A stretch of 64,000 nt of DNA from NCBI RefSeq assembly GCF_006717045.1, contig NZ_VFPH01000003.1, positions 992,001-1,056,000 of the forward strand, written 5' to 3'. The notes beneath the pieces were generated by a model. It saw nothing but the letters and a program-made list of their open reading frames with translations. It searched no databases and was not told the DNA's origin. This stretch comes from Pseudonocardia cypriaca. GTDB taxonomy: Bacteria; Actinomycetota; Actinomycetes; Mycobacteriales; Pseudonocardiaceae. This document shows, one piece after another, positions 1 through 7,359 of the stretch. Within the stretch, counting starts at the first letter, position 1. Each line of letters starts with the position of its first letter. Made by a program: the position numbers and the translations under genes.

Positions 1-194
1 ACCCGCAGTGCCATCACGGCGCATCCCCATGCCACCAGGTCCAGCAGCATTCCCGCGAGATAGCGCGGCTGGATGGCCGCCGGCCTGGCACGGGTGGCCC
101 GCCGGGCACCCGCGGCCTGCAGCAGGGCGCCGCAGCTGTTGAGGATCATCGCTACTGCGGCGAACAGGATCCCCACCAGCACGGGGTTCAGCAT
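1..194 (-). CDS. DMT/EamA-like integral membrane protein, N-terminal part (cut by window edge)
   Basis: Only the first 64 or so residues lie in the window; the gene runs off the left edge. It starts at an ATG (complement of 192-194) and opens with a hydrophobic helix (LVGILFAAVAMIL), a short basic loop (GARRATRARPAA) and a second hydrophobic stretch (AGMLLDLVAWGCAVMAL). This helix-basic loop-helix pattern resembles the start of drug/metabolite-transporter (EamA/NIPA-like) proteins. That assignment is an inference from topology, with no diagnostic motif visible. It lies about 30 nt behind the small membrane protein at 225-488 on the same strand, so it is probably the third gene of the Hsp70 transcription unit. 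Confidence 0.6.
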   Translation of the reverse strand, partial: MLNPVLVGILFAAVAMILNSCGALLQAAGARRATRARPAAIQPRYLAGMLLDLVAWGCAVMALR

Positions 195-224
195 GCCTCA
201 CGGGGCCGCGAGCGGCCGTGCGGG

Positions 225-488
225 TCAGGGCTTCCGGCGCTGCTTCGAGACCTCGAAGAAACCGCTCATCAGCCCACCCGGCACCGCGGCGTCCGGGTCC
301 CAGCGGGATGCGCGGTGCTCCTGCAGCCTCCGCCGGGGCGCCTCGGAGGCGCGGACGACCAGGAGCGCGACGAGCGTGAGGACGATCACGGGCACGCCGA
401 TCACCAGGACCGGCCAACCGAAGTACCCGTACGCCACGAGCCCGGCCGCCAGCTCCATGGCGACGACCATCGCTCCCATCCGCAGCAC
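225..488 (-). CDS. Small two-helix membrane protein of unknown function
   Basis: An 87-residue protein. I chose the GTG at 488 because AAGGGA lies 8 nt upstream; an ATG three codons later (479) has no Shine-Dalgarno (SD) sequence. Residues about 4-43 are almost all hydrophobic, with a Gly-Trp-Pro break (YGYFGWPVLVIG) that suggests two closely spaced membrane helices. The rest is a basic cytosolic-type tail ending in SKQRRKP. I do not recognise a family. The gap to the Hsp70-type gene upstream (stop at 520) is 31 nt, so the two are probably co-transcribed, which makes a role alongside that membrane-anchored ATPase plausible but unproven. Confidence 0.6.
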   Translation of the reverse strand: MLRMGAMVVAMELAAGLVAYGYFGWPVLVIGVPVIVLTLVALLVVRASEAPRRRLQEHRASRWDPDAAVPGGLMSGFFEVSKQRRKP

Positions 489-519
489 GGCGGTGTTCCC
501 TTCTCGGTTTTCGATGCGT

Positions 520-2424
520 TCAGAGGCCGGGCGCCGCTGAGGGGACCTCGGGGTCGACCTCGCCGAGGTCGGTTTCGGGGCCGGCCGCGTTGCTGTCACC
601 GTCGCCACCGCCCGACTCGCTGCCGGCGTCGGTGTCGCTGCTCGAGTCGCTGTCGGCGTCGCTGCCGGAGTCGGGCTTCTTGGTCGGGTCGCTCTGCTTG
701 GTGGGCTCGCTGGCCTTCGTCGTGGTCTTGGTCGGGGCCGGTGGCTCCTCGTCGGCCGAGGTGGGCGGTGCAACCGTGGCCTCGCCGGCAGGCGGCGCGG
801 CCGGGCCAGCACCGCCCCCACCGCCGGATCCGCGGCTGCCACCACCGCTACCGCCGGACCCGGACGACGTGGGGGTCGTGAGGGAGCTCTCGTTGCCGGC
901 GCTGTCGGTCGGGGTGGAGGTGGGCCACAGGACGAACGCCAGCACCACGGCGCCGACGGCCAGCAGCGCGCCCAGCCCGATGGCCAGCGTGTTGGGCCGG
1001 CGGCGCTCGGGCCGGTCCGGCTCGTCGTCGTAGTCGTCGTAGTCCCACTCCGGCTCCGGCTGCTGGTGGGCGGCCGGCCGGGCCTGCCTCGTGGGCGGCT
1101 CGGTGAGCATCGCCGCGGCCGGTTCGGGAGCGGGACGCGCCGGAGGCCCGTACCGGCCCGGTCGGTTGTCGTGGGGCGGGGCGCCCTGTCCGCCGCGTGG
1201 GCCGTCGTTGTACGGGCCCTCGTTGTACGGGCCGCCGTACGGCGTCCCCGGCATCCCGGGGGGCGGGGGAGCCATGCGCGGCGGGCGAGCCGGTGGCGGC
1301 CCCTGCTGCATCTGCTGCATCCCCGGGCCCCCGACGGGCGCGGCCACGGCGGGCTGGGGTGCCAGCGAGAGCGCGGCACCCTTCGCGATGGCGTTCTTCG
1401 GGTCGGCGTCCACCGCGACCGGCCGGCCGAGCTGCTCGGAGACCAGCTGTGCGACGAGCGGGATCCGCGACGTGCCGCCGACGAGCAGCACCGCGGTGAG
1501 CTGGTCCGGCGCGAACCCGGCCGAGATCACGGCGGAGCGCAGGGCCGCGACGGTGTCCTCCACCTGCGGCCGGATCATCGCCTCGAACTCGCTGCGGTGC
1601 AGCCGAACCGAGCCGCGCGACCCCGGGAGCAGCACCGGGATCGACACCTCGGTGTCGCTGCTCAGGGCCTCCTTGGCCTCGGTGCACTCGCGCCGGATCC
1701 GCGCAACGGCCGACAGCACGGCCGGATCGCTCTCGTCGAGCTCGGCGAAGGCGTCCGGCATGCCCTCGAGCACGTGCTCGAACACCGCCTGGTCGAAGTC
1801 GATGCCGCCGAGCCGCTCGAGGCCTTCCGGCCGGCCGACCAGCCGGAAGTCGACGTCGCCCTTGCGCACGACCGCGGCGTCGAACGTACCGCCGCCGAAG
1901 TCGTACACCGCGATCGTGGAGCCGGCGCTGACGCGCTCGTTCGTCGCGTAGCTCATCGCGGCGGCCTGCGGCTCCGCCAGGAACGTGACGCTGAGGCCCT
2001 GGTTCGCGAGCGCGGCGCCCAACAGCTCCTTCTTGTGCTGTCCCCACGCGGCGGGGTGGGTGACGGCGATCCGCTCGGCCGGGCCGCCCTCGCGCTCGGC
2101 CACCCGGTCGACCACCCACCGGACGAGCCACGCGGACAGGTCCTGCGGGGCCCACGGCCTGCCCGCGACCATCACGGGGGTCGGGTCGCCGATGCGGCGC
2201 TTGAACTCGCGGACCACGCAGTCCGGGTCGGTCAGCGCGCGGCGCTCGGCGGCCTCGCCGACGACGATGGAACCGTCCTGTCCGACGAAGACGACCGATG
2301 GCACGGTCGCGCCGCGACTACCGAGGGTGACGACCTCCGGTTCGCCCCAGCGGTTGCCCGAGGAGCGGCACACCGCGGCGCAGGTGAACGTCGTCCCCAG
2401 GTCGATCCCGAGCTGGTACGCCAT
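520..2424 (-). CDS. Membrane-anchored Hsp70-family (actin-fold) ATPase with proline-rich linker
   Basis: A 634-residue protein. Residues 1 to about 355 are a DnaK-type nucleotide-binding domain. The phosphate-1 loop is GIDLGTTFT (6-14), the phosphate-2 loop is DFGGGTFD (175-182) and the adenosine motif is LVGGTSRIP (314-322). The usual Hsp70 substrate-binding domain is missing. In its place are a long Pro/Gly/Met-rich linker, one transmembrane helix at about 478-501, and a Ser/Thr/Asp/Gly-rich tail of about 130 residues predicted to lie outside the membrane. Such proteins are known in actinobacteria as Hsp70-family proteins of unknown client. The start has a GGGGAAGG SD. It is divergent from the IniB-like genes across 269 nt, so joint regulation with the envelope-stress locus is likely but inferred. 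Confidence 0.85.
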   Translation of the reverse strand: MAYQLGIDLGTTFTCAAVCRSSGNRWGEPEVVTLGSRGATVPSVVFVGQDGSIVVGEAAERRALTDPDCVVREFKRRIGDPTPVMVAGRPWAPQDLSAWLVRWVVDRVAEREGGPAERIAVTHPAAWGQHKKELLGAALANQGLSVTFLAEPQAAAMSYATNERVSAGSTIAVYDFGGGTFDAAVVRKGDVDFRLVGRPEGLERLGGIDFDQAVFEHVLEGMPDAFAELDESDPAVLSAVARIRRECTEAKEALSSDTEVSIPVLLPGSRGSVRLHRSEFEAMIRPQVEDTVAALRSAVISAGFAPDQLTAVLLVGGTSRIPLVAQLVSEQLGRPVAVDADPKNAIAKGAALSLAPQPAVAAPVGGPGMQQMQQGPPPARPPRMAPPPPGMPGTPYGGPYNEGPYNDGPRGGQGAPPHDNRPGRYGPPARPAPEPAAAMLTEPPTRQARPAAHQQPEPEWDYDDYDDEPDRPERRRPNTLAIGLGALLAVGAVVLAFVLWPTSTPTDSAGNESSLTTPTSSGSGGSGGGSRGSGGGGGAGPAAPPAGEATVAPPTSADEEPPAPTKTTTKASEPTKQSDPTKKPDSGSDADSDSSSDTDAGSESGGGDGDSNAAGPETDLGEVDPEVPSAAPGL

Positions 2425-2600
2425 GCCTTCCCCTCACCCCGACAACCGGCCTGAAGGCCGGTGACACCATCGCATCGCAGGCTGGTGGCCTGTCGTTAGC
2501 CCCCTCCAAGGGGGCCCTATTGGACCAAGACCGACCCCCGTGTCCCCCTATCGGGGGTCCCCCTAATCCCCCGAACGGCCGCTTCCCGCAACTGTGGGGG

Positions 2601-2636
2601 ATCCCCGATGGCCGAGCAACTCCTGCGTCCTACGTT
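2601..2636 (+). promoter_or_regulatory. IniB-type promoter element, copy 1
   Basis: The 13-mer ATCCCCGATGGCC (2601-2613) is followed after exactly 17 nt by TACGTT (2631-2636), 58 nt before the first IniB-like start. The same 13-mer, 17-nt spacer and TA-x-(C)GTT block recur before the other two IniB-like genes. The distal block fits a TANNNT -10 hexamer. The proximal block is not a normal -35, which suggests an activator site or an alternative-sigma -35. Confidence 0.7.
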
Positions 2637-2693
2637 GTGTTCAACGCGGCCCACCCAACCGCAGACACGCAACCCGAAGGGGATACAGAACAC

Positions 2694-3539
2694 ATGACTC
2701 TGCTCGAGTTCCTCCGCTCCCTGATCTTCGACGACGAGGCCCGGCAGGAGTTCGCCGACGACCCGGAGGGCGCCCTCGACGACGCCGGCCTCGGCCACCT
2801 GAGCGCAGAGGACGTCCGGGACGCGCTCGACATCATCCAGGACGACGGCCAGGACGCGGACTTCAGCCGCGACTACAACACCGGCGGCAACGAGATCCAC
2901 ATCGCCGCCCCGTCGCCCGTGCACGACGACGACTCGGCTGCCGACTACATCAACAGGTACATCACCAACAACTACATCACCAACGAGGGTGACACGATCA
3001 CCGACAACTCGACCAACATCCAGGCCGACACCGGCGGCGGCGACTTCAACGCCGACATCGACGTCGACTCGGTCGTCGCGTCGGGTGACGGAGCGGTGGC
3101 GGCTGGTGACGACATCGAGGACTCGACGATCACCAGCGGCGACGACAACACCATCGGTGACAACAACATCGAGGGCAACGGCAACACCTCGATCTCCGGC
3201 GACGGCAACGAGGCCGTGATCGGCAACGGCAACACCGCGAGCTTCGGCGACGGTGACGCCTCCTCGACCGACATCGACGGCGACGTCAACGTCGACGACG
3301 GCAGCTCGTTCGCGATCGGTGGCAGCTCCTCGGTCGACAACTCGAACTACGAGGACAACGACACCGAGATCGACGCGAGCGACAACTCGGTGAACGACTC
3401 CTTCAACAACACGGCCGACATCGAGGACAACGACTCGTACAGCCACTACGAGGACAACTCGGACCACAGCCGCTCCGAGGACAACGACTCGGAGAGCACC
3501 GACAGCCACGACCACTCGGACGTCTCGATCCAGGCCTGA
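2694..3539 (+). CDS. IniB-like protein 1 with Asp/Asn-rich hexapeptide repeats
   Basis: A 281-residue acidic protein. I chose ATG 2694 because GAAGGGG lies about 11 nt upstream and because the protein then begins like its two paralogues (MTLLEFLRSL). Residues 1-55 are the IniB N-terminal domain: two amphipathic helices around a conserved FADDPEGAL-type turn. This is followed by DYNTGGN and NNYITNEGDTITDNS. From about residue 95 to the end the protein is low-complexity and rich in D, N, S, G and T. It has approximate six-residue repeats (GDDNTI, GDNNIE, GNGNTS) that could form a beta-solenoid or bind metal. No signal peptide or membrane helix is visible. Mycobacterial IniB is the isoniazid-induced first gene of iniBAC and its biochemical role is unknown. 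Confidence 0.8.
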   Translation: MTLLEFLRSLIFDDEARQEFADDPEGALDDAGLGHLSAEDVRDALDIIQDDGQDADFSRDYNTGGNEIHIAAPSPVHDDDSAADYINRYITNNYITNEGDTITDNSTNIQADTGGGDFNADIDVDSVVASGDGAVAAGDDIEDSTITSGDDNTIGDNNIEGNGNTSISGDGNEAVIGNGNTASFGDGDASSTDIDGDVNVDDGSSFAIGGSSSVDNSNYEDNDTEIDASDNSVNDSFNNTADIEDNDSYSHYEDNSDHSRSEDNDSESTDSHDHSDVSIQA

Positions 3540-3554
3540 TCGGACCCGACCAAC

Positions 3555-3593
3555 CGCGACCCCGTCGCCGGCGATGCCGGTGGCGGGGTCGCG
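3555..3593 (+). terminator. Terminator-like hairpin after IniB-like gene 1
   Basis: The arms at 3555-3569 and 3579-3593 pair over 15 nt with two mismatches around a 9-nt loop, starting 16 nt after the stop codon. The stem is GC-rich and has no U-tract. It probably separates the first IniB-like gene from the second, which has its own promoter element. Confidence 0.6.
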
Positions 3594-3653
3594 GCGTTGC
3601 GGGACCGCCCCGGAGGACGGATCCCCTAACGCCGGATCGGGGGACGGTGCCCC

Positions 3654-3690
3654 ATCCCCGATGGCCGCCGGCCGTCGCGGACCTACCGTT
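3654..3690 (+). promoter_or_regulatory. IniB-type promoter element, copy 2
   Basis: ATCCCCGATGGCC (3654-3666), a 17-nt spacer, then TACCGTT (3684-3690), 36 nt before the second IniB-like start. Both blocks and the spacing match copies 1 and 3, while the spacer sequences differ. Conservation limited to the blocks points to function rather than simple recent duplication. Confidence 0.7.
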
Positions 3691-3725
3691 CTGTCCGATC
3701 CCATCGAGCACGGAGAGACCAGTCG

Positions 3726-4313
3726 ATGGCCGAGACGCTGTCCCTGATGGAGTTCCTGCAGGCGCTCCTCGCCGACGACGGGCTGCGCGGCGCCTTCGGG
3801 GACGACCCGCAGGGCACGCTCACCGCCCACGGTCTCGCCGATCTCACCCCCGCCGACGTGCACGACGCGCTCGTGCTCGTGCAGGACACCCAGACCGTCG
3901 ACTACTACTCCCTCGACGCAGCTACCGCCCCGCCGCCCCCACCGCCCACGGGCGACGGCCACGAGGCCGCGGTGGAGTACCTGGCCCGCTACCTCGCAGG
4001 TCCGCACCAGGTCGATCCCGCCGAGGGGTGGGCCGAGCCCGATGTCAGCTCCGACCACGTCCTGCTCGGCGGTTTCGGCGCCGGTGACGACACGGGTTAC
4101 GGCGCCGGGTCGGACCTCGCTGCCGACGACGGCGCGTGGACGGCTCTCCCACCGGGGCCGGCGCCCGGTCACGCACTCGACGACCGGAGCATCCTCGACC
4201 TCGCGGACTTCGGTCACCTCGAAGACTTCGGCGAGTTCACCGCGTTCACCGACCTCCCGGACGACGTCCCGGACGGTCACGACGCCGGGCCGCCGCTGCC
4301 CGAAGGGGCTTGA
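3726..4313 (+). CDS. IniB-like protein 2 (short paralogue without repeats)
   Basis: A 195-residue protein starting at ATG 3726 with GGAGAGA upstream. Residues 1-60 match the IniB N-terminal domain of its neighbours (LMEFLQALLADD, then GDDPQGTL and VHDALVLVQD). After a seven-proline run and a helical EAAVEYLARYL segment shared with IniB-like protein 3, the rest is acidic and Gly/Asp/Pro-rich. It lacks the NEGDTITDNS and GDxN repeat region of the other two. It may be a partner or a regulatory version of them, but its function cannot be told from the sequence. It has its own upstream element, and no strong hairpin separates it from the third gene. Confidence 0.75.
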   Translation: MAETLSLMEFLQALLADDGLRGAFGDDPQGTLTAHGLADLTPADVHDALVLVQDTQTVDYYSLDAATAPPPPPPTGDGHEAAVEYLARYLAGPHQVDPAEGWAEPDVSSDHVLLGGFGAGDDTGYGAGSDLAADDGAWTALPPGPAPGHALDDRSILDLADFGHLEDFGEFTAFTDLPDDVPDGHDAGPPLPEGA

Positions 4314-4398
4314 TCCCCTCGGGGGCGCCCCCATCCCCGAACCCCCTACGAGGAGGCGGTCCGATCCCCGTACGGGTACCGATCCCGGACTCTGGACG

Positions 4399-4435
4399 AT
4401 CCCCGATGGCCCGGATGGCCGATCGCCATAGCGTT
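4399..4435 (+). promoter_or_regulatory. IniB-type promoter element, copy 3
   Basis: ATCCCCGATGGCC (4399-4411), a 17-nt spacer, then TAGCGTT (4429-4435), 59 nt before the third IniB-like start. Weaker partial copies of the ATCCCCG block also occur nearby at about 4341 and 4373, so several binding sites may cluster here. Confidence 0.7.
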
Positions 4436-4493
4436 CGGTCCAACGCCGGAACTCCCCTGACCCGGCATCTCCCACCGATGGAGTTGAGCCACG

Positions 4494-5363
4494 ATGTCGA
4501 CGCCGAGCCTTATCGAACTGCTCCTCAACCTGCTCCGCGACCCCAGCGCGTACCGCGAGGACCCGGAGGGCTTCCTCGCCTCCTGCGGCGACGTGTCGCC
4601 GGAGGACATCCGCGAGGCCCTGATCCTGCTGCAGGACCGCCAGGACGCCGACTTCGGCCGCGACTACAACACCGGCGGCAACCACGTCGTCCACGTGCCC
4701 CCGCCGCCGCCCGTTCCCGCCTCGCACCCCGGTGAGAGCGACCACGAGGCCGCGGTCCGCTACCTGGACACCTACGTCACCAACAACCACATCACCAACG
4801 AAGGCGACACGATCACCGACAACTCGACCAACATCCAGGCCGACACCGGAGGCGGCGACTTCGACCTGGACGTCGACGTCGACTCCGTGGTCGCCTCCGG
4901 CGACGGTTCGGTCGCGGCCGGCGACGACATCGAGGACTCGACGATCACCAGCGGCGACGACAACACCGTCGGTGACGGCAACATCGACGGAGACGACAAC
5001 ACCAGGATCGACGGCGACGACAACTCGGTCGTGGTCGGGGACGACAACACGGCGGGCTTCGGCGACGGCGACGTGTCCTCCACCGACATCGACGGCGGGG
5101 TCAACGTCGACGACGGCAGCTCGCTCGCGATCGACGGCAGCTCTTCGGTCGACAACTCGAACTACGAGGACAACGACACCTCCGTCGACGCGAGCAACCA
5201 CTCGACGAACGACTCGGGCAACACCACCACCGACATCGTCGACAACGACTCGTACAGCGCGTACTCGGACAGCTCCGACAGCAGCACCTCCGTGGACAAC
5301 GACACGACCACCACGGACAGCCACGACAGCACCCAGGAGTCGTACAGCGCCGAGGTCGTCTGA
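4494..5363 (+). CDS. IniB-like protein 3 with Asp/Asn-rich repeats
   Basis: A 289-residue paralogue of IniB-like protein 1. The N-terminal domain (MSTPSLIELLLNLLRDPSAY, then EDPEGFLASCGD) is followed by DYNTGGN, a proline run, and a long Asp/Asn/Ser/Thr-rich tail. The stretch from YVTNNHITNEGD through DDIEDSTITSGDDNT is almost identical to protein 1 in both protein and DNA, including many third positions. Outside this core the two proteins diverge, which suggests recent duplication or gene conversion of the core. The ATG at 4494 has a GGAG about 12 nt upstream. There is no export signal. A GC-rich hairpin at 5418-5461 separates it from the dynamin pair. Confidence 0.8.
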   Translation: MSTPSLIELLLNLLRDPSAYREDPEGFLASCGDVSPEDIREALILLQDRQDADFGRDYNTGGNHVVHVPPPPPVPASHPGESDHEAAVRYLDTYVTNNHITNEGDTITDNSTNIQADTGGGDFDLDVDVDSVVASGDGSVAAGDDIEDSTITSGDDNTVGDGNIDGDDNTRIDGDDNSVVVGDDNTAGFGDGDVSSTDIDGGVNVDDGSSLAIDGSSSVDNSNYEDNDTSVDASNHSTNDSGNTTTDIVDNDSYSAYSDSSDSSTSVDNDTTTTDSHDSTQESYSAEVV

Positions 5364-5417
5364 TCACTGGCGGCGGCCTGCCGTGGTCGGCGCTGTAGCC
5401 TGCCGGGTGACGCGCCG

Positions 5418-5461
5418 CCGGCCCCGCCACCCAACGGGAGTACCCGAGGTGGCGGGGCCGG
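5418..5461 (+). terminator. Terminator-like hairpin between the IniB-like and dynamin genes
   Basis: The arms 5418-5431 and 5448-5461 form a perfect 14-bp GC-rich stem with a 16-nt loop, 55 nt after the third IniB-like stop. It may terminate or attenuate read-through into the dynamin-like genes. No copy of the IniB-type promoter element was found between it and the next start. Confidence 0.65.
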
Positions 5462-5535
5462 TGTCGTAGCGGCTGATCCGGTGAGCGAGTATCGGTCGAC
5501 GGCGAGCAGGTACGACGAAGAGGGAAGGACCCGGC

Positions 5536-7359
5536 GTGGCGGTTCCCGCAGCGGTCGACTTGGTCGACCTCGCGCTGAAAGCAACCACCGCCTACGAGCG
5601 TCCCGACCTCGGTGGGCGACTGCTCCAGACCCGCAAGCGGCTGGTCGACCCCGATGTTCGGGTGCTCATCGTCGGCGAGTTCAAGCAGGGCAAGAGCCAG
5701 CTGGTCAACGCGCTGGTCAACGCCCCCGTCTGCCCGGTGGACGACGACGTCGCCACCGCGGTGCCCACCGTGGTGAAGTACGCCGAGACCACCGCCGCCG
5801 CGCTCGTGCGCGAGGGCGAGTCCGAAGACTCCACGCAGCGCACGGAGGTGCCGGCCACCCAGCTGGTGCAGCACGTCTCGGAGGCCGGCAACCCCGGCAA
5901 CAAGGCGTTGATCAGCTACGCCGAGGTGGGCCTGCCGCGCAAGCTGCTCTCCGGCGGGCTGGTGCTCGTCGACACCCCGGGCGTCGGCGGGCTCGGCTCG
6001 GCCCACGGCGCGGCCACCATGTCCGCGCTGCCCGGCGCCGACGCGGTGCTGCTGGTCTCCGATGCCGCCCAGGAGTACACGGCTCCCGAGCTGGAGTTCC
6101 TCGACGCGGCGATGAAGCTGTGCCCCAACGTCGCCTGCGTGCTCACCAAGACCGACCTCTACCCGCACTGGCGGCGCATCGAGGAGCTCGACCGCGGCCA
6201 CCTGCGCCGGGCCGGGGTCGACGCCGAGATCTTCCCGGTGTCCTCGGTGCTGCGGCTGCACGCGGCGAAGGAGCAGGACCTCGAGCTGATGGACGAGTCC
6301 GGCTTCAAGCCGCTCGTCGACTACCTGCTGCACAAGGTCGTGGCCCAGTCCGACGACCTCGACCGCCGCTCCACCAGCCACGACGTGCTCTCGGTCTCCG
6401 AGCAGCTCTCGGCGGGCATGAGGGCCGAGCTCTCCATCCTCGAGGACCCGGACAAGGTCAACGCACTCGTCGAGGACCTCACCAAGGCCAAGGCACGCGC
6501 CGACGAGCTCAAGCAGCGCTCGTCGCGCTGGCAGATCACCCTGAACGACGGCGTCGCCGACCTGCAGTCCGACATCGGCTACGACCTGCGCGACCGGTTG
6601 CGCACCATCGGGCGCGAGGCCGAGCAGCTCATCGACGACTCCGACCCGGCCGAGGTGTGGGACCAGTTCTCCGACTGGTTCCACCAGCAGATCTCCTCGG
6701 CGGCGTCGGCCAACTTCGTATGGGCGGCCGAACGCGCGCGCTGGCTCGCCGCCCAGGTCGCCGAGCACTTCGCCGAAGGCGCCGACATCGCCATGCCCGA
6801 GCTGCGGTTCGACGACGAGGGCATCGCCGGCAAGGTCGACCCCCTCCTACAGCCGGAGGTGGAGAACCTCACCCGCGGCGGCCAGCTCCTCACCGGCATG
6901 AAGGGTGGCTACGGCGGCATGCTGATGTTCGGCATGCTCGGCACGCTCGCCGGTCTGCCGATCTTCGCGGGGGCCCCGGCCGGCGTGCTGCTGGGCATCA
7001 AGGCGGTGCGCGACGAGAAGAAGCGCCTGCTGCAGAAGCGCCGCGGGGACGCCAAGAACGGGGTGCGCAAGCACATCGACGAGGTCACGTTCCAGGTCGG
7101 CAAGGACTCCACCGACATGCTGCGCCGCACCCAGCGCCAGCTGCGCGACCACTTCAGCGCGCTCGCCGAGGAGATGAGCACCTCGATCGCCGCGTCCGTC
7201 CAGGCCGCGCACAACGCCTTGAAGACCAACACGGCCGGCCGGGAGAAGCGGATCAAGGACCTCAAGGCCGAGCTGGCCCGCATCGACGGGATGGCGCAGC
7301 GCGCGAAGGCCCTCGTGAGCGAGCAACGATCGGCCGCGATCTCCGGAGGTGCCGCATGA
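5536..7359 (+). CDS. iniA: Dynamin-like GTPase, IniA-like
   Basis: A 607-residue protein (mycobacterial IniA is a little longer). Start GTG 5536 follows GAGGGAAGG. The GTPase motifs are all present: G1 GEFKQGKS (47-54), G3 DTPG (146-149) and G4 TKTD (204-207). A Gly/Met/Leu-rich hydrophobic segment at about 454-490 (GGMLMFGMLGTLAG) is a likely membrane-contact tip, followed by basic and helical bundle segments. IniA from mycobacteria is known as a bacterial dynamin-like protein that remodels membrane. The gene overlaps the second GTPase by 4 nt, so the two are translationally coupled and probably act as a pair at the inner face of the membrane. The match is to the family; orthology is inferred from gene order. 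Confidence 0.87.
   Translation: MAVPAAVDLVDLALKATTAYERPDLGGRLLQTRKRLVDPDVRVLIVGEFKQGKSQLVNALVNAPVCPVDDDVATAVPTVVKYAETTAAALVREGESEDSTQRTEVPATQLVQHVSEAGNPGNKALISYAEVGLPRKLLSGGLVLVDTPGVGGLGSAHGAATMSALPGADAVLLVSDAAQEYTAPELEFLDAAMKLCPNVACVLTKTDLYPHWRRIEELDRGHLRRAGVDAEIFPVSSVLRLHAAKEQDLELMDESGFKPLVDYLLHKVVAQSDDLDRRSTSHDVLSVSEQLSAGMRAELSILEDPDKVNALVEDLTKAKARADELKQRSSRWQITLNDGVADLQSDIGYDLRDRLRTIGREAEQLIDDSDPAEVWDQFSDWFHQQISSAASANFVWAAERARWLAAQVAEHFAEGADIAMPELRFDDEGIAGKVDPLLQPEVENLTRGGQLLTGMKGGYGGMLMFGMLGTLAGLPIFAGAPAGVLLGIKAVRDEKKRLLQKRRGDAKNGVRKHIDEVTFQVGKDSTDMLRRTQRQLRDHFSALAEEMSTSIAASVQAAHNALKTNTAGREKRIKDLKAELARIDGMAQRAKALVSEQRSAAISGGAA

Noticed and set aside
225..1379. Long minus-strand frame overlapping the Hsp70-type gene
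   Set aside because: Only its last part (225-488) has coding character; the rest is a low-complexity shadow of the Hsp70 Pro/Gly-rich linker.
2517..5324. Very long minus-strand open frame across all three IniB-like genes
   Set aside because: It is the antisense of Asp/Asn/Ser-rich codons (Val/Arg/Asp-rich product), has no SD, and the plus-strand genes have clear starts and paralogy.
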